The position numbers and the translations under genes were made by a program. Shown piece by piece: positions 5,570 through 12,281 of a stretch of 12,281 bases of DNA (positions are counted from its first letter, which is position 1; each line of letters begins with the position of its first letter). This DNA comes from Acidovorax sp. (lineage in GTDB: Bacteria > Pseudomonadota > Gammaproteobacteria > Burkholderiales > Burkholderiaceae_C). The notes under the pieces were generated by a model. It saw nothing but the letters and a program-made list of their open reading frames with translations, was not told where the DNA came from and did not search any database. The stretch covers positions 1 to 12,281 of the forward strand of contig WOZN01000131.1 of the NCBI GenBank assembly GCA_011620245.1, written 5' to 3'.

Positions 5570-6189
5570 CCTTCCTGCAGGCCCAGGCCGGCCAGGTACA
5601 AGTCCAGCACGGCACGGCCGTTGGCCTGCAGATCAAATGCCTCGGGGTGAAGCAGCCATTGGTGCACCAGCCCTTCGACCAGCACCTGCAGGCCCCGCGC
5701 CGCGCAGTCCAGCGCCACCGGCGGTGGCTGGCCGCGGGCCGCGTAAGCCCGCTCCAGAGCCAAATGGTTGCGCGCCACGCAGCCGTCGTGCACGCTCAGA
5801 TGGCGCTCCATTACGGCGCCCATGTCGGCGGTGTATTCGACCTGATGGGTGGCGATTTGCAGCACGCGGCGCGTTTGCGCGTCGGTGGCGATCAGGCGCA
5901 ACGCCTCCAGCATGGCGCTGCGGATCTCGGCCACGGGGTCGGCGGCCTGCGCTACATAAGCCACCCCCAGCGTCTGCTCCAGCGGCAGGGTCACGCGCTT
6001 GAGCATGGCGTTGAACAGGTCGGCCTTGTCCTTGAAATGCCAATAGATGGCCCCCCGCGTGGTGCCTGCGGCCACCGCAATGTCATTGAGGGAGGTGTGT
6101 GAAACGCCACGCGATTGAAACAATTGTTCCGCAGCATCCAGCAGGTTGTTGCGCGTGGTCTGTGCGTCTGCCTTGGTGCGGCGGGCCAT
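5557..6189 (-). CDS. acrR: TetR/AcrR-family repressor of the adjacent RND efflux operon
   Basis: A 210-residue TetR-family regulator of the AcrR/TtgR subgroup. The N-terminal DNA-binding domain begins ARRTKADAQTTRNNLLDAAEQLF; the helix-turn-helix is at 33-52 (SLNDIAVAAGTTRGAIYWHF) followed by KDKADLF, close to the E. coli AcrR pattern. The C-terminal ligand-binding domain (about 65-210) is variable, as usual. The start ATG at 6189 has GAGG about 7 bp upstream. It is divergent from the efflux operon with a 180-bp spacer that carries an AcrR-like palindrome, so it very likely represses both the pump and itself and is released by pump substrates. The stop is 13 bp from the convergent puuD stop. 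The symbol is by analogy; ttgR/bpeR-type names would fit equally. Confidence 0.92.
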   Translation of the reverse strand: MARRTKADAQTTRNNLLDAAEQLFQSRGVSHTSLNDIAVAAGTTRGAIYWHFKDKADLFNAMLKRVTLPLEQTLGVAYVAQAADPVAEIRSAMLEALRLIATDAQTRRVLQIATHQVEYTADMGAVMERHLSVHDGCVARNHLALERAYAARGQPPPVALDCAARGLQVLVEGLVHQWLLHPEAFDLQANGRAVLDLYLAGLGLQEGAPI

Positions 6190-6222
6190 GGAATTACCTC
6201 ACTGGATGGCGGTGTTTCCGTC

Positions 6223-6252
6223 ACTATACATACATACATTCTTGGATGTATG
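6223..6252 (-). promoter_or_regulatory. Possible tetR promoter overlapping the operator
   Basis: On the minus strand TATAGT (6228-6223) is a good -10 match, with CATACA (6252-6247) as a three-of-six -35 at 18-bp spacing. The spacer would be the operator itself, so repressor binding would shut the gene. No equally good promoter for the pump direction was found. This is a visual match only. Confidence 0.35.
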
Positions 6253-6256
6253 TATG
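6229..6256. promoter_or_regulatory. AcrR/TetR operator palindrome
   Basis: CATACATACAT (6229-6239) is perfectly inverted as ATGTATGTATG (6246-6256), separated by 6 bp. The core arms TACATACATT and GATGTATGTA with a 4-bp centre differ little from the E. coli AcrR operator, whose arms are TACATACATT and AATGTATGTA with a 4-bp centre (from memory). It lies 40 bp upstream of the tetR start and 113 bp upstream of the pump start, placed to control both directions. Confidence 0.88.
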
Positions 6257-6332
6257 CTTTAATGCTGCACTTCGTTACCGTGCTGCTGCAGTCCTGCGCG
6301 CTGCACGCCGCGTCACACTAAACTGATTCAAT

Positions 6333-6355
6333 CGGCGGACCCGCCGCGCCTTTTT
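6333..6355 (+). terminator. GC-rich hairpin plus T-run in the pump leader (possible attenuator)
   Basis: CGGCGG (6333-6338) and CCGCCG (6341-6346) form a stem with a minimal loop (five pairs with a GACC loop is the more realistic fold). After four bases come five T (6351-6355). An alternative stem GGCG/CGCC would abut the T-run. It sits just before the ribosome-binding site AAGGAA (6360-6365), inside the presumed leader, so it may act as an attenuator, as the end of a short transcript, or be chance in GC-rich DNA. Confidence 0.35.
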
Positions 6356-6369
6356 CTCCAAGGAACATC

Positions 6370-7671
6370 ATGCCTGCCTTGCGCCATGTCAAGACTGCCC
6401 CCGTTGTTGCCTCTGCCTCGTCCCCTGCGCTGGTGCGCCTGGGCATTGCAGCGGGTGGCCTGTCCGTTGTATTGCTGTTGGCGGCCTGTGGCAAGTCCGA
6501 TGCGCCACCGGCAGCCGCCGGTGGTGGCAGGCCGCCCCCTGAAGTGGGCGTGGTCGTGGCAAAGCCGGGCGATGTGGGTCTGGTCACCGAGTTGCCCGGG
6601 CGGGTGGAGGCCTTGCGTGTGGCACAGGTGCGGGCCCGTGTCGCGGGCATCCTGCAAAAGCGGCTGTTTCGCGAAGGCAGCGACGTGAAGGCAGGGCAGC
6701 CGCTGTTTGCCATCGACGCCGCGCCCTATGAGGCCGCCTTGCGAAGTGCCGAGGCCACGCTGGCGCGGGCCCAGGCCAACCTGATCCAGGCCGCCGCGCT
6801 GGCCCAGCGCTACGAGCCCCTGGTGGTCGTCGACGCGATCAGCCAGCAGGAATACGCCAATGCCGTTTCGGCGCACAAGCAGGCCCAGGCCGATGTGGCC
6901 GCAGGCGGGGCCGCCGTGCAGACGGCCCGCATCAATTTGAGTTACGCCAGCGTCACCGCACCGATTTCGGGCCGCATCGGCCGCGCCCTGGTCACCGAAG
7001 GTGCACTGGTGGGGCAGGGTGAAGCCACGCAACTGGCCGTCATCCAGCAGATCGATCCGGTGTATGTGAACTTCACCCAGTCCGCCGGCGAGGTGATGAA
7101 GTTGCGCCGCGCCCTGGCCGATGGCCAGTTCCAGCGTGCCGAGGGCAGCGAGGCCGCCAGCGTGCGTGTGGTGCTCGATGATGGCAGCGAATATTCCCGC
7201 CCCGGCAAGCTGCTGTTCTCTGACCTGACGGTGGACGCCAGCACGGGCCAGATCACGCTGCGCGCCGAGGTGCCCAATCCCAAGGGCGAATTGCTGCCCG
7301 GCCTGTATGTGCGCGTGCGCCTGGAGCAGGCCCAGGTGGCCAACGCCATCACGCTGCCGCAGCAGGCCGTGACGCGCACCCAGCAAGGGGACAAGATCAC
7401 GGTGGTGGGCGCCGACGGCAAGCTCAGCCAGCGCACGGTGAAGGTGGGCACCGCCCGCAACAACCAGTGGGTCGTGCTGGAAGGGCTCAAAGAGGGCGAG
7501 CAGGTCATGGTCGATGGGTTCCAGAAGCTCCAGATGATGCCGCCCGGCACGCCCGTGAAGGCGGTGCCATGGCAGGCCCCGGGCAGCGCCGCTGCACCGG
7601 CCGCTGCTGCCTCGGGTGCTGCGCCAGCGGCCAGCGCCCCCGCTGCGGCCGCCAGCGCCGGTCAGAAATAA
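6370..7671 (+). CDS. acrA: RND efflux periplasmic adaptor lipoprotein (AcrA/MexA type)
   Basis: A 433-residue membrane-fusion protein that links the inner-membrane pump to the outer-membrane channel. The signal peptide ends in the lipobox LAAC (C40), so the mature protein is a lipoprotein anchored to the inner membrane. Then come the first barrel-sandwich/lipoyl half (TELPGRVEALRVAQVRARV and GILQKRLFREGSDVKAGQPLF), an alpha-helical hairpin (about 125-190, Ala/Gln-rich), the second lipoyl half (YASVTAPISGRIGRALVTEG), the beta-barrel (VYVNFTQSAGEVMKLRRAL, then LLFSDLTVDASTGQITLRAE) and the membrane-proximal domain (LPQQAVTRTQQGDKITVV). The tail (about 395-433) is an unusual Ala/Pro/Ser low-complexity stretch. 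The start ATG follows AAGGAA at 4-bp spacing. It is the first gene of the operon; its TAA overlaps the ribosome-binding site of the pump gene. The exact pump name (Acr, Mex, Bpe, Ttg) cannot be fixed from sequence alone. Confidence 0.94.
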   Translation: MPALRHVKTAPVVASASSPALVRLGIAAGGLSVVLLLAACGKSDAPPAAAGGGRPPPEVGVVVAKPGDVGLVTELPGRVEALRVAQVRARVAGILQKRLFREGSDVKAGQPLFAIDAAPYEAALRSAEATLARAQANLIQAAALAQRYEPLVVVDAISQQEYANAVSAHKQAQADVAAGGAAVQTARINLSYASVTAPISGRIGRALVTEGALVGQGEATQLAVIQQIDPVYVNFTQSAGEVMKLRRALADGQFQRAEGSEAASVRVVLDDGSEYSRPGKLLFSDLTVDASTGQITLRAEVPNPKGELLPGLYVRVRLEQAQVANAITLPQQAVTRTQQGDKITVVGADGKLSQRTVKVGTARNNQWVVLEGLKEGEQVMVDGFQKLQMMPPGTPVKAVPWQAPGSAAAPAAAASGAAPAASAPAAAASAGQK

Positions 7672-7683
7672 GGAGCCAGCCCC

Positions 7684-10600
7684 ATGGCCAAGTTCTTTAT
7701 TGACCGTCCCATCTTTGCGTGGGTGATCGCCCTGTTCATCATGGTGCTGGGCGCCGTGTCGATCGGCAATCTGCCGGTCGCGCAATACCCCACGGTAGCG
7801 CCGCCGAGCATCGTGGTGACCGTTGCCTATCCAGGCGCTTCGGCACAGACCCTGGAAGACAGCGTGCTGGCCGTGATCGAGCGCGAAATGAACGGCGCGC
7901 CCGGTCTTGCCTACATGGAAGCGGTGAGCCAGGCCAATGGCACCGGCACCCTCACGCTGAGCTTCGAGCCGGGCACGAATCCCGACATGGCCCAGGTCGA
8001 GGTGCAAAACCGCCTGTCGCGCGCCACGCCGCGCCTGCCCGTCGTGGTGACCCAGCAGGGCGTGCGCGTGGACAAGTCGCGCTCCAACTTTCTGCAGTTC
8101 GCCATGTTGTCGTCGTCCGACCCCAAGTTCGACGTCACCGCGCTGAGCGACTACGCTGCGCGCAACGTGGTGCCCGAACTGCAGCGTGTGCCCGGCATCG
8201 GTCAGGTGCAGCTGTTCGGCGCCGAGCGCGCCATGCGCGTCTGGATCGATCCGGCCAAGCTGCAGGGCTTCGATCTGTCCGCTGCCGATGTGGCCAGCGC
8301 CATCCAGGCGCAAAACGCCCAGGTCTCGGCCGGCAGCCTGGGCGAGTTGCCCAACCTGAGTGGCCAGACCATCTCGGCCACCGTGGTGGTGCCGGGGCAG
8401 ATCAGCTCGACTACCGAGTTTGGCGACATCGTGCTGCGTGCCAATGCCGACGGCTCCACGGTGCGCCTCAAGGATGTGGCGCGCATTGAGCTGGGCGCCC
8501 AGGCATATGCCACCACCGCGCGGCTGAACGGCAAGCCGGCCACCGGTATGGGCCTGCAGTTGTCGCCCTCGGGCAATGCGCTGGCCGCGGCTACGGCGGT
8601 GAGGACCCGTATGGCCGAACTGGAAAAATACTTTCCGCCCGGTGTGAGCTGGAGCATTCCCTACGACAGCTCCGACTTCATCAAGATTTCCATCGAGCAT
8701 GTCGCACAGACCCTGCTCGAAGCCATCGCGCTGGTGTTTCTGGTGATGTTCCTGTTCCTGCAGAACATCCGCTACACCATCATTCCGACCATCGTGGTGC
8801 CGGTGGCGCTGCTGGGCACGTTTGGTGCGCTGCTGGCGATGGGCTTTTCGATCAACGTGCTGACCATGTTCGGCATGGTGCTGGTGATCGGCATTGTGGT
8901 GGACGACGCCATCGTGGTGGTGGAAAACGTCGAGCGCATCATGAGCGAGGAAGGCTTGCCGCCGGTGGAGGCCACGCGCAAGGCCATGGGCCAGATCTCG
9001 GGCGCCATCATCGGTATCACCGTGGTGCTGATCTCGGTGTTTTTGCCGCTGGCCTTTTTCGCCGGCTCGGTGGGCAACATCTACCGCCAGTTCTCGGCCG
9101 TGATGGCCGTGTCCATCGCCTTTTCGGCTTTCATGGCGCTGTCGCTCACGCCCGCGCTGTGTGCCACCCTGCTCAAGCCGGTCGAGGCCGGACATGGCCA
9201 CGCCAAGAAGGGCTTTTTCGGGTCGTTCAACCGCGGCTTTGCCCGCAGCGCCAAGGGCTATGAAGGCTGGGTGGCCAAGCTGCTGCGCCGCAGCGGCCGC
9301 ATGATGGTCATCTATGTCGCGCTGATCGCCGCCGTGGGCGTGCTGTACATGCGCCTGCCGACCTCGTTCCTGCCCAATGAAGACCAGGGCAACCTGCTGG
9401 TCAACATCCAGCTGCCGCCCGGCGCCACGATCGAGCGCACCCGGGCCGTGGTCGAGAAGGTCGAGGGCTTCATGCTGCAGCAGCCTGAAGTCAAGAACAT
9501 GGTTGCCGTGATGGGCTTCAGCTTCTCCGGCCAGGGGCAGAACGCCGGCCTGGCCTTCGTGACGCTCAAGGACTGGTCCGAGCGCAAGGGCGCCGAGCAC
9601 ACGGCCGACGCCATTGTGGGCCGGGCCATGGGCGCACTGTCGGGCGTGCGCGATGCATTCATCTTTGCGCTGAGCCCGCCGCCCATTCCCGAGCTGGGGG
9701 TCAGCTCGGGCTTCACCTTCCGCCTGCAGGACCGTGGTAGCAACGGCCATGACGCGCTGGTGGCGGCCCGCAACCAGATGCTGGGCATGGCCCGCCAGAG
9801 CAAGGTGCTCATGAGCGTGCGCCCCGACGGCCTGGAAGACGCCCCGCAACTGCAGGTCGATATCGACCGTGACAAGGCCAACGCGCAGGGCGTGGGTTTT
9901 GCCGCCATCAACAGCATCATCTCCACCGCGCTGGGCTCGGCCTACATCAACGACTTCCCGAACGCCGGGCGCATGCAGCGTGTGGTGGTGCAGGCCGAGG
10001 CCCAGGCCCGCATGCAGCCTGAGGACATTCTGAAGCTGACGGCGCTGAACAGCCAGGGCAAGGCCGTGCCGCTGTCGTCGTTTGCCACCACGCGCTGGGT
10101 CACTGGCGCCATGCAGACTGTGCGCTACAACGGCTATCCTGCCATGCGCATCGCTGGCGGTGCGGCGCCGGGCTACAGCACCGGCGAGGCCATGGCCGAG
10201 ATGGAGCGCATGGCGTCGCAGTTGCCCGCCGGTTTCGGCTTCGAATGGACGGGGCAGTCGCGCGAAGAAAAGCTCGCCGGCGCGCAGGCCATCGTGCTGT
10301 ATGCCTTTGCCATCCTGGCGGTGTTCCTGTGCCTGGCGGCGCTGTATGAAAGCTGGTCGATTCCGCTGTCGGTCATCCTGGTGGTGCCGCTCGGTGTGCT
10401 GGGCGTGCTGCTGGGCGTCAGCCTGCGCGGCATGACCAACGACGTGTACTTCCAGGTGGGGCTGATCACCATCATCGGCCTGTCGGCCAAGAACGCCATC
10501 CTGATCATCGAGTTCGCCAAAGACCTGCAGGCGCAGGGCAAGAGCGTCATCGAGTCGGCGCTCGAAGCTGCCCACCTGCGTTTTCGTCCGATCATCATGA

Positions 10601-10842
10601 CCTCGCTGGCCTTCATCCTGGGCGTGGTGCCGCTGGCCATTGCCTCGGGCGCCAGTTCGGCAAGCCAGCGTGCCATTGGCACCGGCGTGATCTCGGGCAT
10701 GGTGGTGGGCACCTTCCTGGCCGTGTTTTTCGTGCCGATCTTCTTCGTGGTGGTGCGCAGCCTGTTCAAGGGCAGCGCGCGCCAGCAGCAATTTGACGCC
10801 CAGCATTCGCACCAGGCGGACACAGGGAACACCCATGCTTGA
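7684..10842 (+). CDS. acrB: RND multidrug efflux pump, inner-membrane transporter (AcrB/MexB type, HAE1)
   Basis: A 1052-residue resistance-nodulation-division transporter, full length for the HAE1 family, which expels hydrophobic drugs using the proton gradient. The start MAKFFIDRPIFAWVIALFIM is the classic N-terminus and first membrane helix. Proton-relay residues are in place: D407 and D408 in GIVVDDAIVVVENVER, and K936 in TIIGLSAKNAILIIEFAK (equivalent to AcrB K940), with the conserved Arg and Thr in RFRPIIMTSLAF. The drug-pocket loop GFSFSGQGQNAGLAFVTLKDW keeps the aromatic residues of AcrB. Twelve membrane helices in the usual 1+5, 1+5 layout with two large periplasmic loops (about 30-335 and 560-870) are expected. 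AGGAG (7670-7674) lies upstream of the ATG and overlaps the acrA stop. The last 8 bp overlap the start of the outer-membrane gene, indicating translational coupling. Confidence 0.96.
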   Translation: MAKFFIDRPIFAWVIALFIMVLGAVSIGNLPVAQYPTVAPPSIVVTVAYPGASAQTLEDSVLAVIEREMNGAPGLAYMEAVSQANGTGTLTLSFEPGTNPDMAQVEVQNRLSRATPRLPVVVTQQGVRVDKSRSNFLQFAMLSSSDPKFDVTALSDYAARNVVPELQRVPGIGQVQLFGAERAMRVWIDPAKLQGFDLSAADVASAIQAQNAQVSAGSLGELPNLSGQTISATVVVPGQISSTTEFGDIVLRANADGSTVRLKDVARIELGAQAYATTARLNGKPATGMGLQLSPSGNALAAATAVRTRMAELEKYFPPGVSWSIPYDSSDFIKISIEHVAQTLLEAIALVFLVMFLFLQNIRYTIIPTIVVPVALLGTFGALLAMGFSINVLTMFGMVLVIGIVVDDAIVVVENVERIMSEEGLPPVEATRKAMGQISGAIIGITVVLISVFLPLAFFAGSVGNIYRQFSAVMAVSIAFSAFMALSLTPALCATLLKPVEAGHGHAKKGFFGSFNRGFARSAKGYEGWVAKLLRRSGRMMVIYVALIAAVGVLYMRLPTSFLPNEDQGNLLVNIQLPPGATIERTRAVVEKVEGFMLQQPEVKNMVAVMGFSFSGQGQNAGLAFVTLKDWSERKGAEHTADAIVGRAMGALSGVRDAFIFALSPPPIPELGVSSGFTFRLQDRGSNGHDALVAARNQMLGMARQSKVLMSVRPDGLEDAPQLQVDIDRDKANAQGVGFAAINSIISTALGSAYINDFPNAGRMQRVVVQAEAQARMQPEDILKLTALNSQGKAVPLSSFATTRWVTGAMQTVRYNGYPAMRIAGGAAPGYSTGEAMAEMERMASQLPAGFGFEWTGQSREEKLAGAQAIVLYAFAILAVFLCLAALYESWSIPLSVILVVPLGVLGVLLGVSLRGMTNDVYFQVGLITIIGLSAKNAILIIEFAKDLQAQGKSVIESALEAAHLRFRPIIMTSLAFILGVVPLAIASGASSASQRAIGTGVISGMVVGTFLAVFFVPIFFVVVRSLFKGSARQQQFDAQHSHQADTGNTHA

Positions 10843-12281
10843 TATTTTCACGCCCCGCCGGGCTGCCAGTTCTTGCGCTGCCCGCCTGCCTGCCGCCACT
10901 GCGCTTGCCGCGGTGGCGTTGCTGGCCGGTTGCTCCATGATTCCCACCTACGAGCGGCCCGCGCCCCCCGTGGCTGCGCAATGGCCCGCTTTGGGCGCCA
11001 GCACGGCCGCCACCGCTGCCACGGCAGCCGCCGATCTGCCCTGGCAGGACTTTGTGGGCGATGCGCGCCTGCGCGAGCTGGTGGAACTGGCGCTGCAAAA
11101 CAACCGCGACCTGCGGGTGGCGGTGCTCTCCATCGAGCAGGCCCGCGCGCAGTACCAGATCCGCCGGGCCGACCAGTTGCCCACCATCAACGCTGCCGCC
11201 ACGGGCAACCGCCAGACGGCCGTCGATGGCAGCGACAACATCAACAGCGTCTATACCGCTGGCCTGGCGCTGGCGTCCTGGGAAATCGACTTCTTTGGCC
11301 GCCTGGCCAGCTTGAAGGAAGCGGCCCTGGCGCAGTTCCTGGCCACGCAGGAGGCGCGCAGTGCGGTGCAGATCAGCCTGGTCGCCTCGGTGGTCAGCAC
11401 CTGGCTGAGCCTGCAGACCAACGAAGAGCTGCTGGTCCTGACGCAGCGCACGCTGGCCACCCGAGAGGACTCTCTGCGGCTCAACCGCTTGCGCTTCGAC
11501 CAGGGCGTGACGTCGGCCCTGGACCTGCGGCAAGCCGAATCCCTGGCGGCGGCCGCGCGTTCCACCCTGGCCCAGCAGCAACGTTTGCGCGCGCTCGATG
11601 TAAACGCGCTCACGCTGCTGGTGGGGCAACCCCTTCCCGAGCGGCTGCTGCCCACGATGCAGGGCGATGAGCGCGCGCTGGCCCTGCGCGACGTGCCCGA
11701 AGGCATGCCGTCCGATCTGCTGGAACGCCGCCCGGACATCCGCCAGGCCGAGCAGCAGCTGATTGCGGCCAACGCCAACATCGGTGCGGCGCGGGCAGCA
11801 TTCTTTCCGCGCATTGCCCTCACGGCCAGCGCAGGCACCGCCAGCAATGCGCTGTCGGACCTGTTCAAGGGCGGCTCGGGGAGCTGGATGCTCGCCCCCC
11901 AGGCCATGCTGCCCATCTTTGATGCCGGGCGCAACCAGGCCGGGCTCGACTCGGCCCGTGCCGGGCGCGACATCGCGGTGGCCCAGTACGACAAGGCCAT
12001 CCAGAGCGCATTCCGTGAGGTGGCCGATGCCCTGGCCGGCCGCGCCACCCTGGGCGAGCAGGTGCTGGCCCAGCAGGAACAGGCCACCGCCGAGGCCGAC
12101 CGCTTCCGCCTGGCCGATCTGCGCTACCGCAATGGCGTGGCCAGCTACCTCGAGGTGCTCGATGCCCAGCGGGCCCTGTTTGCCACGCAGCAGGCGCTGG
12201 CCCAGTCGCAACTGGCGCAGCGGCAAAACCAGGTGGCGCTGTACAAGGCGCTCGGTGGCGGCTGGCGCGATGCAGCCGGCG
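10835..12281 (+). CDS. oprM: Outer-membrane efflux lipoprotein (OprM/NodT family), partial
   Basis: The frame opens at the ATG at 10835, inside the last codons of the pump gene (8-bp overlap), and has no stop before the window end (482 codons seen). The signal peptide ends in LAGC (C33), the usual acylation site of OprM-type channels. Two repeated outer-membrane efflux halves follow: the first from about 66 (PWQDFVGDARLRELVELAL, then NNRDLRVAVLSIEQARAQY, then WEIDFFGRLASLKEAALAQF), the second from about 285 (PSDLLERRPDIRQAEQQLIA, then ANIGAARAAFFPRIALTAS, then FDAGRNQAGLDSARAGRDIA, then FREVADAL, then YRNGVASYLEVLDAQRALF). The end NQVALYKALGGGW is the normal C-terminus of the family, so the stop is probably only a few codons beyond the edge. 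It forms the trimeric outer-membrane duct of the tripartite pump. Confidence 0.94.
   Translation, partial: MLDIFTPRRAASSCAARLPAATALAAVALLAGCSMIPTYERPAPPVAAQWPALGASTAATAATAAADLPWQDFVGDARLRELVELALQNNRDLRVAVLSIEQARAQYQIRRADQLPTINAAATGNRQTAVDGSDNINSVYTAGLALASWEIDFFGRLASLKEAALAQFLATQEARSAVQISLVASVVSTWLSLQTNEELLVLTQRTLATREDSLRLNRLRFDQGVTSALDLRQAESLAAAARSTLAQQQRLRALDVNALTLLVGQPLPERLLPTMQGDERALALRDVPEGMPSDLLERRPDIRQAEQQLIAANANIGAARAAFFPRIALTASAGTASNALSDLFKGGSGSWMLAPQAMLPIFDAGRNQAGLDSARAGRDIAVAQYDKAIQSAFREVADALAGRATLGEQVLAQQEQATAEADRFRLADLRYRNGVASYLEVLDAQRALFATQQALAQSQLAQRQNQVALYKALGGGWRDAAG

Noticed and set aside
6328..10947. 1539-codon open frame on the minus strand across the pump operon
   Set aside because: It is the mirror of the acrA/acrB coding frames in GC-rich DNA. 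The translation is rich in His, Arg, Gly and Gln without domains or membrane segments, while the plus strand encodes clear RND proteins.
10766..12226. 486-codon minus-strand open frame over the outer-membrane channel gene
   Set aside because: Same antisense effect of high GC; no recognisable domains, and the plus strand encodes an evident OprM-type protein up to the window end.
1..12281. tRNA, rRNA, CRISPR array, prophage or defence system
   Set aside because: No cloverleaf-like sequence, rRNA motif, regularly spaced direct repeats, integrase, transposase or nuclease gene was seen on either strand.

Overview
The window is GC-rich (roughly two thirds G+C) and densely coded. It looks like the chromosome of a betaproteobacterium of the Comamonadaceae (Acidovorax/Variovorax-like). 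This is inferred from protein style, gene content and a degenerate intergenic repeat that I recognise from that family; no database search was run.

Region 1 (1-5543) is a purine/ureide catabolism cluster. On the minus strand, puuE (allantoinase) is followed by a UraD-allantoate amidohydrolase fusion that runs off the left edge. Divergent from them, on the plus strand, is uraH (5-hydroxyisourate hydrolase). Next come a minus-strand lipoprotein with a TonB-like C-terminal part, then xdhC (xanthine dehydrogenase maturation factor) and puuD (membrane urate hydroxylase with a C-terminal cytochrome c domain) on the plus strand. Together they cover: xanthine dehydrogenase maturation (XdhC); urate to 5-hydroxyisourate (PuuD); to OHCU (UraH); to allantoin (UraD domain); to allantoate (PuuE); to ureidoglycine/ammonia (M20 domain of the fusion). 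The xanthine dehydrogenase subunits are not in the window.

Region 2 (5557-12281) is a multidrug efflux locus. A TetR/AcrR-type repressor reads leftward. Divergent from it is a tripartite RND operon: lipoprotein membrane-fusion protein, AcrB-type inner-membrane pump, and OprM/TolC-type outer-membrane lipoprotein (cut at the right edge, probably a few codons before its stop). The 180-bp divergent intergenic region holds a long palindrome that closely resembles the E. coli AcrR operator, and a GC-rich hairpin followed by five T lies in the pump leader.

Less routine structure: (i) three diverged copies of one ~67-bp repeat, all in the same orientation, all in the purine cluster. One fills the puuE-uraD gap and supplies the last codon and stop of puuE; one follows uraH; one lies in frame inside puuD as the linker between membrane and cytochrome domains. 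(ii) A 78-bp MITE-like element with 12-bp perfect inverted ends and a 4-bp target duplication lies between the divergent puuE and uraH genes. (iii) A 13-bp tandem duplication sits at the convergent puuD/tetR ends. I saw no wholly unknown gene system; the two gene clusters belong to known families.
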